Positions 8,070-17,140 of a stretch of DNA of 64,000 nt are shown one piece after another; position 1 is the first letter of the stretch; the number at the start of each line of letters is the position of its first letter. The DNA is from Paenalcaligenes sp050487225. Lineage in GTDB: Bacteria; Pseudomonadota; Gammaproteobacteria; Burkholderiales; Burkholderiaceae_B. A program made the position numbers and the translations under genes. The notes beneath the pieces were generated by a model. It was not told the DNA's origin and did no database searches. It saw nothing but the letters and a program-made list of their open reading frames with translations. The stretch lies in the NCBI RefSeq assembly GCF_050487225.1, contig NZ_JBKQGY010000003.1, positions 620,001-684,000 of the forward strand, written 5' to 3'.

Positions 8070-10511
8070 TTACACGTCAATGTTGCCTGCCTGCAAGGCG
8101 TGAGTTTCGATAAACGCACGACGTGGCTCAACTTCATCACCCATCAAGGTAGTGAATACTTGATCCGCTGCAATAGCGTCTTCGATACGTACTTGCAGCA
8201 GACGACGGGCAGATGGGTCCATGGTGGTTTCCCACAGCTGCTCGGGGTTCATCTCACCCAGACCTTTATAGCGCTGTTTTGACACACCACGTTCTGCTTC
8301 GGAACGCAGCCAGTGCATAGCATCACGGAAGTCGTCAATGGCCGACTCTTTACGACGGTCGCCTTCACCACGCATGACCATCGCACCTTTACCAATCAGA
8401 CCCAAGAAGGTTTGACCAGCACGGCTGAGTGTCAGGTAGTCGGAACCACGCAAGAAGGCTTTATCAAACACGCTCACACGCACGTTACCATGGTGCAGGC
8501 GGTTAGCCAGCAAACGCCACTGGCCCGCATCGTCTTGCTCTACGCTGACGCTAAACAGGTGTGGGTTGGCAGGGTCTTGCAAACGCTCTGTCAGCTCTTT
8601 TGCAGATTGTTGTGCAGCAGCTTCGTCGTCCAGCTTGATAACGCTACCCTCAGCAATCGCCGACAGCACTTCACTATCCATTAGCTTGGACAGCTTATCG
8701 ATCACTTGGTCAGCCAATACATACTGACGCACCAAGCTTTCCAGCGCATTGCCAGTAATAGGCTCTGCACCTTCGCGTGGCAGCAATTGCGCATCTTTCA
8801 CGGCGATACTCAGCATAAACTGGGCTTCTTCCGCTTCGTCTTTCAGATAGCGCTCATCACGGCCCACTTTCACTTTGTACAGTGGTGGTTGCGCAATGTA
8901 GATGTAGCCACGCTCGATCAACTCAGGCATCTGACGGTAGATCAGCGTTAACAACAAGGTACGAATGTGTGCACCATCCACGTCCGCGTCAGTCATGATG
9001 ATAATGCGGTGGTAACGCAGTTTGCTGACGTCAAAGTCTGGGCCAATGCTGGTACCCAGTGCGGTAATCAACACAGTGACCTGTTCGCTGCTGATCAGTT
9101 TGTCGAAACGTGCTTTTTCCACGTTCAGAATTTTGCCTCGCAGCGGCAAAATCGCTTGGAATTTACGGTCACGGCCTTGCTTAGCCGAACCACCCGCGGA
9201 GTCACCCTCCACAATGTACAGTTCGGATTTCGCCGGGTCTTTTTCTTGGCAGTCAGCCAGTTTGCCGGGCAAACCAGCACCTTCCAGCACACTCTTACGA
9301 CGCGTTACTTCACGAGCCTTACGAGCGGCCTCACGGGCACGCGCTGCTTCGATAATTTTGTTGCAAACCGAGCGCGCATCCGCTGGGTTTTCTTGCAACC
9401 AAGTTTCCAAGGTACGGCTTACTGCGTCTTCTACAGCAGGACGTACTTCACTGGACACCAGTTTGTCTTTGGTCTGGCTACTGAATTTTGGCTCAGGTAC
9501 TTTCACTGACAACACGCAAGCCAAGCCTTCGCGCATATCGTCACCAGAAGTCTCTACCTTGGCGCGTTTAGCCAACTCGTTGTCGCTGATGTATTTGTTC
9601 AGCACGCGAGTCATCGCAGCACGCAAGCCAGTTAAGTGGCTACCACCATCACGCTGAGGAATGTTATTGGTGAAACACAGTACGTTTTCGGCGTAGCTGT
9701 CGTTCCACTGCATGGCGATTTCCACGCCCACCAACACACCACCTGCCTCGGACTCTGTTTCTACCGAGAACACGTTAGGGTGCAACACGCTTTTACCGCG
9801 GTTGATGTATTCCACAAAGCCTTTAACACCGCCCAAAAACGCGAAGTCTTCTTCTTTGTTCTGGCGCTCGTCAATCAGCTTAACTTTCACACCGTTATTC
9901 AAGAATGACAGTTCGCGTAAGCGTTTTGCCAAAATCTCGTAGGTGTATTCAATATTATTGAAAATTTCGTGGTCAGCAAGATAGCGTACTTGTGTACCTG
10001 TTTTGGTAGTGTCGCCCACCACTTTCAACGGTTCTACACGCTCACCACGCTGAAAGCGCAGGTAATGCTCATGACCATTACGCCAAATTGTCAGATCCAG
10101 CCACTCGGACAAGGCGTTCACACACGACACACCCACCCCGTGCAAGCCACCAGACACCTTGTAGGAGTTCTGGTCAAACTTACCGCCGGCGTGCAGTTCA
10201 GTCATGACGATTTCAGCCGCACTACGTTGCTCTTCGTCGTCTTTGTGAATGTCGGTAGGAATACCGCGCCCGTTATCGCAAACAGAAATACTGTTGTCTG
10301 CATGGATAGTGACAAGAATCTCATCACAATGACCCGCCAAGGCTTCGTCAATGGCGTTATCCACCACCTCGAAAACCATGTGGTGCAAACCGGTACCGTC
10401 CGAGGTATCGCCAATGTACATGCCTGGGCGTTTACGAACCGCTTCCAGGCCTTTGAGCATGCGAATTGAATCGGCGCCGTACTCGGTGTTTGGAGTGCTT
10501 TGATCTGACAT
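8070..10511 (-). CDS. gyrB: DNA gyrase subunit B
   Basis: The ATPase subunit of the A2B2 gyrase that introduces negative supercoils. At 813 residues it has a normal length for proteobacteria. The GHKL ATPase domain (VVDNAIDEALAG, VCDNGRGIPTD, GGLHGVGVSCVNALS) is followed by the transducer, the TOPRIM domain with EGDSAGG and the acidic DADVDG, and the C-terminal tail with QRYKGLGEMNPEQLWETTMDP. It is last in the minus-strand dnaA-dnaN-gyrB run, 30 bases after dnaN, and ends at a strong terminator. Confidence 0.98.
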   Translation of the reverse strand: MSDQSTPNTEYGADSIRMLKGLEAVRKRPGMYIGDTSDGTGLHHMVFEVVDNAIDEALAGHCDEILVTIHADNSISVCDNGRGIPTDIHKDDEEQRSAAEIVMTELHAGGKFDQNSYKVSGGLHGVGVSCVNALSEWLDLTIWRNGHEHYLRFQRGERVEPLKVVGDTTKTGTQVRYLADHEIFNNIEYTYEILAKRLRELSFLNNGVKVKLIDERQNKEEDFAFLGGVKGFVEYINRGKSVLHPNVFSVETESEAGGVLVGVEIAMQWNDSYAENVLCFTNNIPQRDGGSHLTGLRAAMTRVLNKYISDNELAKRAKVETSGDDMREGLACVLSVKVPEPKFSSQTKDKLVSSEVRPAVEDAVSRTLETWLQENPADARSVCNKIIEAARAREAARKAREVTRRKSVLEGAGLPGKLADCQEKDPAKSELYIVEGDSAGGSAKQGRDRKFQAILPLRGKILNVEKARFDKLISSEQVTVLITALGTSIGPDFDVSKLRYHRIIIMTDADVDGAHIRTLLLTLIYRQMPELIERGYIYIAQPPLYKVKVGRDERYLKDEAEEAQFMLSIAVKDAQLLPREGAEPITGNALESLVRQYVLADQVIDKLSKLMDSEVLSAIAEGSVIKLDDEAAAQQSAKELTERLQDPANPHLFSVSVEQDDAGQWRLLANRLHHGNVRVSVFDKAFLRGSDYLTLSRAGQTFLGLIGKGAMVMRGEGDRRKESAIDDFRDAMHWLRSEAERGVSKQRYKGLGEMNPEQLWETTMDPSARRLLQVRIEDAIAADQVFTTLMGDEVEPRRAFIETHALQAGNIDV

Positions 10512-10541
10512 GTATTGTTTATACCCTTAGTAAGCCAACGC

Positions 10542-11651
10542 TTAAATGCGCATTGGCATGACAACGTATTTGAATGCATCCTCATCAGGCAGAGTGATCA
10601 GCACCGATGCATTGGAATCAGGCTGCACCGACCAGCGTACCTGTTCGGTTTTGACGTTAGCCAATACATCCAGCAAGTAGCTGACGTTAAAGCCTACATC
10701 CAGCGGTTCAAATTCGTAGTCAATTTCAATTTCTTCGTTGGCTTCTTCTTGCTCCGCGTTGGAAGCAGAAATACGCAACTGGTGGTTCGCCAAGTTCACG
10801 CGTACGCCACGAAGTTTGTCGGTGGTCAAAATAGCCGCACGTTGCAAACTACCTTGCAGCGCTTCACGGTTAACCGTGAAGTGGCGCGTATAGGTAGATG
10901 GAATCACGCGGGTGAAATCAGGGAATTTCCCTTCCACCAACTTGGAGATCAGCTCAACTTGGTCAAAGCTGAAGCGAATCTGGCCACCGGCCACTTGGAT
11001 TTGTACCGCATCATCGATCTCACCCAACAAGCGCTGCATTTCTAGCACTGTTTTACGTGGAACAATGACATCTTGGCGGCTTTCCAAACCTTCGATCTCA
11101 GTACCGTTATGTACCAAACGGTGGCTATCTGTTGCCACAGTACGTACCCAACCGGGTTCAAACACAAACAGCATACCGTTCAAGTAGTAACGGATATCTT
11201 GTTGCGCCATCGCGAAGTGGGCGGTATTGAACAAGTGTTTCAGTGTTTTCTGTGGCAGCGCCAACGACACATCCCACTGCTCTGGCTGAGCCAAAGTAGG
11301 GAACTCGTTAGCATCCATGGTTTGCAGCGCAAAGCGGCTACGTCCCGACTGCACAATCAGTTTGCCATCTACCAGAGACAACACTACGTCGCCCACATCA
11401 GGCAGTGCACGCAGAATATCCAGTAATTTACGTGCAGCAACCGTAGTCGCTACATGCTCATCACCCACACCAAAATCAGCATGAGTGGTGATTTGCACTT
11501 CCATATCGGAGGCAATAAACGAAACCCTAGAGCCTTCTTTGCGCAAAAGAATGTTGGCAAGAATAGGCAAGGTGTGGCGACGCTCGACAATCCCTACTAC
11601 TGTCGATAATGGCTTGAGCAATGCGTCACGAGAGGCTTGTACAAGTTGCAT
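10542..11651 (-). CDS. dnaN: DNA polymerase III beta sliding clamp
   Basis: The ring-shaped processivity clamp of the replicase, about 369 residues with three repeated clamp folds; it begins MQLVQASRDALLKPLSTVVG and ends VMPMRI. The ATG at 11651 is preferred because AAAGGA sits seven bases upstream of it. A second ATG at 11657, overlapping the dnaA stop as ATGA, is too close to that site but cannot be excluded. Co-transcribed with dnaA. Confidence 0.97.
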   Translation of the reverse strand: MQLVQASRDALLKPLSTVVGIVERRHTLPILANILLRKEGSRVSFIASDMEVQITTHADFGVGDEHVATTVAARKLLDILRALPDVGDVVLSLVDGKLIVQSGRSRFALQTMDANEFPTLAQPEQWDVSLALPQKTLKHLFNTAHFAMAQQDIRYYLNGMLFVFEPGWVRTVATDSHRLVHNGTEIEGLESRQDVIVPRKTVLEMQRLLGEIDDAVQIQVAGGQIRFSFDQVELISKLVEGKFPDFTRVIPSTYTRHFTVNREALQGSLQRAAILTTDKLRGVRVNLANHQLRISASNAEQEEANEEIEIDYEFEPLDVGFNVSYLLDVLANVKTEQVRWSVQPDSNASVLITLPDEDAFKYVVMPMRI

Positions 11652-11653
11652 GG

Positions 11654-13069
11654 TCATCCTTTCAGGGTTTGTTCAAGTACGTGTAAAGAGTGATTCAACT
11701 CTGTCTGCTTGCTGCGTGCCTCAGTAATTTTACGCACCGCATGCAGCACCGTCGTGTGATCCCGCCCACCAAACAACTCACCAATTTCTGGCAAACTTTT
11801 TTGAGTGAGTTCTTTGGCCAAATACATAGCAATTTGGCGGGGCAGAGCAATATTAGCAGGACGTCGTTTTGAGTACATGTCCGCTACTTTGATTTTATAG
11901 AAATCTGCTACCGTTTTCTGAATGTTTTCTACCGTAATCTGCCCATTGGAAACAGAGAGTAAATCTTTCAGGGCATCTTTACAGACTTCTACACTCAGCA
12001 CGTCGCGGCCATGGAAACGTGCATAGGCAGACACCTTACGCAGCGCACCTTCCAGTTCACGCACGTTACTGCGCAAATGCTTAGCGATAAAGAACGCCAC
12101 CTCCTCGGGCATCACAATGCCTTCGGTCTGTGCTTTACGCAGCAAAATAGCGACCCGCATCTCTAGTTCGGGCGGCTCAATCGCTACCGTCAAACCAGAG
12201 TCAAATCGAGAAATCAGTCGGCTATCAATATTAGACAGTTCTTTTGGATACGTGTCCGACGTGATAATGATCTGTTTGCGCTGAGCCACCATCGCTTCAA
12301 ACGCATAGAAAAACTCTTCTTGGGTACGGTTCTTGCCAGCGAAAAACTGAATATCGTCAATTAACAATAAATCCAGCGAGTGGTAGTAGCGTTTGAACTC
12401 ATCAAACGCTTTGCGTTGATACGCTTTCACCACATCAGACACGTATTGGTCTGCGTGCACATAACGTACGCGCATACCTGTGCCATTTGCCAGCAGGGCG
12501 TTACCAATCGCGTGAATCAAGTGAGTCTTACCCAAGCCCACACCACCGTACAAGAACAGCGGGTTATAGGACACACCAGGGTTTTCGGCGACCTGCAACG
12601 CAGCAGCACGCGCTAGCTGGTTGGCTTTACCGGTCACAAAGTTATCGAAAGTCAGCTCAGGATTCAAACGCGAACGCTCGTGTACCGCATCAGCCACAAC
12701 GGCTGCGGGATTCACAAGAGGGGCTTCAGCCATCGGTTCACCACCGCCCATCGCAGACGGTGCAGCCACGCCCGATGCCGCTGATGGCATACGACGTGGC
12801 ACAGCAGGTTGTGCGGCAGGCGCATTAGCAGCCAGCTCTAACGCAAGCTCAACAGGACGACCGAACCACTCACTGGCCAAGTCCTGTATACGGTGCGCAA
12901 AATTCTTACGCACCCAATCCAATTTAAAACGGTTCGGCGCTGACAGGCGCAAGATTGCCTGCCCTTCATCGTATTCCAAAGGAACCAAAGGGCGTATCCA
13001 AGCACTAATTTGCTGCGGCGGGAGCTCCTGTTCAAGCGTCTGAACGCAAGACTGCCAAAATTCGTTCAT
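11654..13069 (-). CDS. dnaA: Chromosomal replication initiator DnaA
   Basis: A 471-residue AAA+ initiator that binds DnaA boxes and melts the origin. Domain I (residues 1-85) begins MNEFWQSCVQTLEQELPP and is followed by an Ala/Pro-rich linker (about 90-150). The AAA+ core has Walker A GGVGLGKTH and Walker B LLLIDDIQFF, and the DNA-binding domain carries GGRDHTTVLHAVRKI. The start at 13069 is where the family begins; an 18-codon upstream extension is open but lacks support. It is divergent from rpmH, and the shared spacer holds two perfect DnaA boxes, consistent with autoregulation. The likely oriC is about 17 kb away, beyond mnmE. Confidence 0.98.
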   Translation of the reverse strand: MNEFWQSCVQTLEQELPPQQISAWIRPLVPLEYDEGQAILRLSAPNRFKLDWVRKNFAHRIQDLASEWFGRPVELALELAANAPAAQPAVPRRMPSAASGVAAPSAMGGGEPMAEAPLVNPAAVVADAVHERSRLNPELTFDNFVTGKANQLARAAALQVAENPGVSYNPLFLYGGVGLGKTHLIHAIGNALLANGTGMRVRYVHADQYVSDVVKAYQRKAFDEFKRYYHSLDLLLIDDIQFFAGKNRTQEEFFYAFEAMVAQRKQIIITSDTYPKELSNIDSRLISRFDSGLTVAIEPPELEMRVAILLRKAQTEGIVMPEEVAFFIAKHLRSNVRELEGALRKVSAYARFHGRDVLSVEVCKDALKDLLSVSNGQITVENIQKTVADFYKIKVADMYSKRRPANIALPRQIAMYLAKELTQKSLPEIGELFGGRDHTTVLHAVRKITEARSKQTELNHSLHVLEQTLKG

Positions 13070-13297
13070 ATTTCTCACTTGTGTAAACCTCGATTCTACC
13101 CTGTGTGGCACCCAGTTATCCACAGACAGTAGAATTTACATTGTAATTGATGGCCTAAACAATTGACTAAAAGCCAAAAGTTTGCTGAAATGGTGAGCTT
13201 TTCAAGAATTCTTTGTTGCCAGAGGCCGGCATGGTTGCCGGATGTAGGCCCTTATTAGGCGTTTTCTGGCGGCACCTTTATTTGTGGATAAATCCCC
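13070..13297. promoter_or_regulatory. dnaA-rpmH divergent promoter region with two DnaA boxes
   Basis: The 228-base spacer has perfect DnaA boxes at 13116-13124 (TTATCCACA) and 13283-13291 (TGTGGATAA), one near each gene start. A weak promoter for rpmH may be TTGACT (13163-13168) with TGAAAT 17 bases later. Two boxes fit DnaA autoregulation better than an origin. Confidence 0.6.
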
Positions 13298-13432
13298 ATG
13301 AAGCGCACTTATCAACCTTCCGTTACTCGCCGTAAACGTACTCACGGCTTTCGTATCCGTATGAAAACCCGCACTGGTCGTGCTGTTCTGAACGCACGCC
13401 GTGGTAAAGGCCGTAAACGCCTAGCAGTATAA
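13298..13432 (+). CDS. rpmH: 50S ribosomal protein L34
   Basis: A 44-residue, very basic ribosomal protein: MKRTYQPSVTRRKRTHG at the start and ARRGKGRKRL near the end, the standard L34 sequence. First gene of the rpmH-rnpA-yidD-yidC cluster; 41 bases separate it from rnpA. Confidence 0.98.
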   Translation: MKRTYQPSVTRRKRTHGFRIRMKTRTGRAVLNARRGKGRKRLAV

Positions 13433-13473
13433 TTAGCGGAAAATGGCTGGCACATTCTAGTGCCTGAGCAATC

Positions 13474-13842
13474 ATGGTCACAACATTTCCAGCCACTGCC
13501 CGTTTAAAACGCCCCTCCGAATATGTGCAGGCCCTCAAAGGCCGGCGTATCGCCAGAGGGGCTTTGTTCGTTGTAAATACTCCACGCTCATCTGGCGAGA
13601 GTTTTCCACAGGAACAAGCCCGCCTGGGATTAATTATCCCCAAGCGCTCTGCTCCTTTGGCTGTCACCCGTAATCAAATCAAACGCATATTGCGCGATAC
13701 CTTCAGGCACCAGCGTCATCTGCTACCTGCTCGCGATTATGTCTTTAGGTTGCACAGCAAAGTACCCGATATTTCGCTACGCCAATTAAAAGAACTGGTA
13801 CGTAACGAAGCAGAAGAACACCTCAAACGGGTACAACAATGA
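13474..13842 (+). CDS. rnpA: Ribonuclease P protein component
   Basis: A 122-residue protein subunit of RNase P, which trims the 5' leader of tRNA precursors together with the RNA subunit. The signature TRNQIKRILRDTFRHQ (about residues 65-80) matches the family RNR motif, with Gln in place of the usual Arg at the third position, and GLIIPKR precedes it. The last codons overlap the start of yidD by four bases (ATGA). Confidence 0.95.
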   Translation: MVTTFPATARLKRPSEYVQALKGRRIARGALFVVNTPRSSGESFPQEQARLGLIIPKRSAPLAVTRNQIKRILRDTFRHQRHLLPARDYVFRLHSKVPDISLRQLKELVRNEAEEHLKRVQQ

Positions 13843-14135
13843 TCAAAGCCTTGCTGATCGCCCCCATACGGTTTTACCAGTATGTGATCAGCCCCTGGTT
13901 AGGCCGCTGTTGTCGTTACAGCCCCAGTTGCTCCGCCTACGCTATTGAAGCCATTCAGACACACGGAGCCCTAAAAGGACTTTGGCTTGGCATTCGTCGT
14001 ATTGCTCGTTGCCATCCTTGGGGTAGTAGTGGCTATGATCCCGTTCCCCCGGTCAAAAATCGCTTGTCAGTCGCCACTGAAAAGCCTGATTCCGGGCAGA
14101 CTTCCCATGATAATCACCCTGGATGTAATCACTAA
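13839..14135 (+). CDS. yidD: Membrane protein insertion efficiency factor YidD
   Basis: A 98-residue membrane-associated protein that assists YidC-dependent insertion. The three-Cys family core is visible: PIRFYQYVISPWLG, then CCRYSPSCSAYAIEAI and CHPWGSSGYDPVP. The hydrophilic tail (residues 75-98) is not conserved. It overlaps rnpA and is followed 89 bases later by yidC. Confidence 0.94.
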   Translation: MIKALLIAPIRFYQYVISPWLGRCCRYSPSCSAYAIEAIQTHGALKGLWLGIRRIARCHPWGSSGYDPVPPVKNRLSVATEKPDSGQTSHDNHPGCNH

Positions 14136-14224
14136 CCCTGTAACATCTACATAAATTATCAGTCCAGCATCAAGCTGCGTTAAACTGCTAAGTTTGCTCA
14201 GCTTCATATTGTGAAACAGGCGCT

Positions 14225-15910
14225 ATGGATATTCGTCGTACCCTCCTTTGGATGATCTTCTCCTTCTCGCTCCTGCTGCTATGGAATAACTGGCAAGAGT
14301 ACAATGGCAAACCTTCGTTGTTTTCCAGTACCCCTGCAAGCGAAACCACTGCACAGGCCACCACTGATGGTGCACCTACAGCAACCGGCACGTCCGACGC
14401 TAGCATCCCATCAGCCGCACCAGCGACAGCCAGCACGCCTGCTGAATTGCCTGTCAGTGCTGCGGTTACCCCCAGCACCGAACTTGTACAGGTTGAGACC
14501 AATGTGTATAAGTTGAGTTTTGATCCTACTGGTGCCCAGTTGGTCAAAGCTGAACTGCTGAAGTACAACTCCCCTGAAGCGCCTGATCAACCAATGGTGC
14601 TGCTGGATAACTCTGCCGACTCGGTGTACATGGTACAAAGCGGTATTGTGGGTGCGCCAGCAGGTCAAAGCTATCCTACTCACCTGACCCCCTACGGTCT
14701 GGTATCTAACACTGTCGATAGCGCCAACGTGCGTACACTGGTGTTTGAAGCCGTTGCCGATGGCGTTCGTGTAGTAAAAACCTTTACCTTGGGTAGCGAC
14801 AGCTACGCCATTCAGGTACGACACGACGTGTTCAACGTGAGTGACGCTACGATCCAGCCTTCTGTATATCTGCAGTTGACTCGTGATGGTAACAACCCTC
14901 CTGATTCCTCTCGTCTGTACAACACCTTTACTGGCCCTGTGGTGTACTCCAGTGAAGATAAATTCCAGAAAATTTCTTTCTCGGATGTAGACAAGAACAA
15001 AGCTAGCTACACAGCCCAAGCCAATAATGGCTGGATTGGTTTCGTACAGCACTACTTTGCGACAGCGTGGGTTCCACCCGCAGACAGCGCCCGTACCAAC
15101 CAAGTTCTGCGTGTAAGCGACAACCTGTACGCTATTCGTACCATCGAAGGCATGGGTAGCATTGCTCCTGGTGCAAGCCAAAGCATGATTGCTGATCTGT
15201 GGGTAGGCCCACAAGACCAAGCCGCTATGGGTTCCTTGGCCGAGGGTCTAGATCTGGTTGTGGATTACGGCTGGTTAACGATTCTGGCTAAACCTCTGTA
15301 CTACCTGTTGGCGCTGTTGCACAGCTTCCTAGGTAACTGGGGTTGGTCTATTGTGGCACTGACAGTGCTGATCAAACTGGTGTTCTACCCGTTGTCAGCA
15401 GCCAGCTACCGCTCTATGGCCAAAATGAAACTGGTAACACCACGCTTGCAAGCTCTGCGCGCCAAATACGGTGACGACAAAGCCAAGCTGAATGCCGCCA
15501 TGATGGAAATGTACCGTACCGAGAAGATCAACCCATTGGGTGGTTGTTTGCCTATGGTGGTACAGATTCCGGTGTTTATTGCTCTGTATTGGGTACTGTT
15601 GGGCAGCGTGGAAATGCGCGGTGCACCATGGATCCTATGGGTACAAGACTTGGCCGCACGTGACCCATGGTTCATCTTGCCAGCAGTGATGATGGCCACC
15701 ATGTTCCTGCAGATCAAGTTGAACCCAACACCTCCAGATCCAATGCAGGCTCGTATCATGATGATCATGCCATTGGTATTCGGGGGGATGATGTTCTTCT
15801 TCCCAGCTGGTCTGGTTCTGTACTGGTGCGTGAACAACACCTTGTCCATCGCTCAGCAACGCTACATCATGCATAAACTGGACAAAGAAACCGCTGCAGC
15901 TAAACGCTAA
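14225..15910 (+). CDS. yidC: Membrane protein insertase YidC
   Basis: A 561-residue inner-membrane insertase that works alone or with SecYEG. The N-terminal transmembrane helix (MDIRRTLLWMIFSFSLLLLW) is followed by an Ala/Thr/Pro-rich linker and the large periplasmic domain (about 80-330). The five conserved C-terminal helices include GNWGWSIVALTVLIKLVFYPL, then MKLVTPRLQALRAKYGDDK and NPLGGCLPMVVQIPVFIALYW. Terminator at 15931-15959. Elsewhere mnmE usually follows directly; here about 7 kb of other genes intervene. Confidence 0.97.
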   Translation: MDIRRTLLWMIFSFSLLLLWNNWQEYNGKPSLFSSTPASETTAQATTDGAPTATGTSDASIPSAAPATASTPAELPVSAAVTPSTELVQVETNVYKLSFDPTGAQLVKAELLKYNSPEAPDQPMVLLDNSADSVYMVQSGIVGAPAGQSYPTHLTPYGLVSNTVDSANVRTLVFEAVADGVRVVKTFTLGSDSYAIQVRHDVFNVSDATIQPSVYLQLTRDGNNPPDSSRLYNTFTGPVVYSSEDKFQKISFSDVDKNKASYTAQANNGWIGFVQHYFATAWVPPADSARTNQVLRVSDNLYAIRTIEGMGSIAPGASQSMIADLWVGPQDQAAMGSLAEGLDLVVDYGWLTILAKPLYYLLALLHSFLGNWGWSIVALTVLIKLVFYPLSAASYRSMAKMKLVTPRLQALRAKYGDDKAKLNAAMMEMYRTEKINPLGGCLPMVVQIPVFIALYWVLLGSVEMRGAPWILWVQDLAARDPWFILPAVMMATMFLQIKLNPTPPDPMQARIMMIMPLVFGGMMFFFPAGLVLYWCVNNTLSIAQQRYIMHKLDKETAAAKR

Positions 15911-15930
15911 GCGACGTTGATTTATCCTAA

Positions 15931-15959
15931 AGGGGCCGACATAACGTCTGCCCCTTTTT
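15931..15959 (+). terminator. Rho-independent terminator after yidC
   Basis: AGGGGC and GCCCCT arms with a partly paired GAC..GTC interior, followed by TTTT, about 20 bases past the yidC stop. Confidence 0.75.
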
Positions 15960-16040
15960 AGTGCCTACACCTCAAGTTGTTTTCTCTTAATACGGCGTCA
16001 GTTGCATCGCGCCCTCGAATCTTTTTCGCAACTGGAACGT

Positions 16041-17015
16041 ATGGTTGACTCATCTTCCTTCCTCACACCGCCTGTTCCTTCAACTACTAACGGCATAGCA
16101 GCACAACAAGAATTAGGGCAGTGGGTGTTGGCCAGTAATACCGCCGTTGCCATTTTCAATGCAGACGATCAGCTGTACTTTGCCAGCCCCTCGTTCATGC
16201 AGCTCTACGCCGTACAGCCCGGCGATCAAACCTTTCACAGCATCATTAGCCACTGCTTTCACCAGCAAAAAGGCCCTCGCATTATTGGCCCCTTATCGCA
16301 ATGGATCAGCACGGTGCAATCCAAACGCCGTACTATTCCCGTACGCACATTTGAGGTGGTCATGCTAGATGGGCGCTGGATGTGGGGTACAGAGGTCACG
16401 TTTACGAATCAGTGGACGATGGTGCAAATCATTGACTTCACGGCCATCAAAAACAAAGAGTTCGCCTTACAGAAAGCCCATGCCGAGGCCGTACTTGCTG
16501 CTAAAACGGATGACCTGACCGGGCTCCCCAATAGGGGGGCAATCATTCAACGCTTTCACCAGCTCTATGAATATTGCTTAGGACAACACCAGTCTCTGAC
16601 GGTGGCAATCATCGATCTGGATCACTTCAAATCAGTGAATGACAACTTCGGTCACGCTATGGGTGATGCCGTATTACGCCATTTCTCTACCCAGGCCGAT
16701 ATCCTTATACGAGCGGCGGGTGGCGTAATAGGGCGCAGCGGCGGGGAAGAGTTTTTAGTCGTATTGCCCAATTCCCCCACTAGCTGTGGACAAGACTTAC
16801 TAGAAAAACTGCGTGTACATCTGCAAAAACACCCGTTCAGTACGGCCCAGAGCATAATTTATTACACCTTTTCCTCTGGTTTGGTCTCCAGCACTCAGCT
16901 ATGCTCTTTCGAGGATCTGTATAAAGCTGCTGATAAAGCCCTCTATACCGCAAAAATTCGCGGACGAAATCAGGATTGTGTTTCTACCCCGGTAAAAGCG
17001 AATACACAGCAGTGA
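16041..17015 (+). CDS. PAS-GGDEF protein, probable diguanylate cyclase
   Basis: A soluble protein of 324 residues from the ATG at 16041; a TTG start 13 codons upstream is possible. The N-terminal half (about 30-145) looks like a PAS sensor (NTAVAIFNADDQLYFASPSF). The C-terminal GGDEF domain starts at AKTDDLTGLPNRGAI, has the metal/GTP strand VAIIDLDHFKSVND and the signature SGGEEF, and ends in DLYKAADKALYTAK. Catalytic residues are intact, so it should make cyclic di-GMP. The inhibitory RxxD motif five residues before the signature is missing, so product feedback at that site is unlikely. It stands alone between yidC and the catalase; no partner is evident. Confidence 0.85.
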   Translation: MVDSSSFLTPPVPSTTNGIAAQQELGQWVLASNTAVAIFNADDQLYFASPSFMQLYAVQPGDQTFHSIISHCFHQQKGPRIIGPLSQWISTVQSKRRTIPVRTFEVVMLDGRWMWGTEVTFTNQWTMVQIIDFTAIKNKEFALQKAHAEAVLAAKTDDLTGLPNRGAIIQRFHQLYEYCLGQHQSLTVAIIDLDHFKSVNDNFGHAMGDAVLRHFSTQADILIRAAGGVIGRSGGEEFLVVLPNSPTSCGQDLLEKLRVHLQKHPFSTAQSIIYYTFSSGLVSSTQLCSFEDLYKAADKALYTAKIRGRNQDCVSTPVKANTQQ

Positions 17016-17140
17016 TTAAGTAAAGCTATCAACTTCTTCAATATATTCAATTTCAACTAAGAAACAAACTCTCCTAGAATAGATCACATATAGAGTGCAA
17101 TACAGATCCCCTGTACATACACCCGAATAGGAGAGCTTCA

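Noticed and set aside
9022..9657. Plus-strand open frames opposite gyrB (also 8967-9509)
   Set aside because: Mirror images of gyrB codon use; low-complexity Ser/Arg or His/Gln composition.
13070..13297. dnaA-rpmH spacer as the replication origin
   Set aside because: Only two DnaA boxes in 228 bases and no clear unwinding element, against eight boxes at 29.8-30.4 kb beside parS sites.
14411..15220. A 269-codon minus-strand frame opposite yidC
   Set aside because: No domain or start signals; yidC is unmistakable on the other strand.
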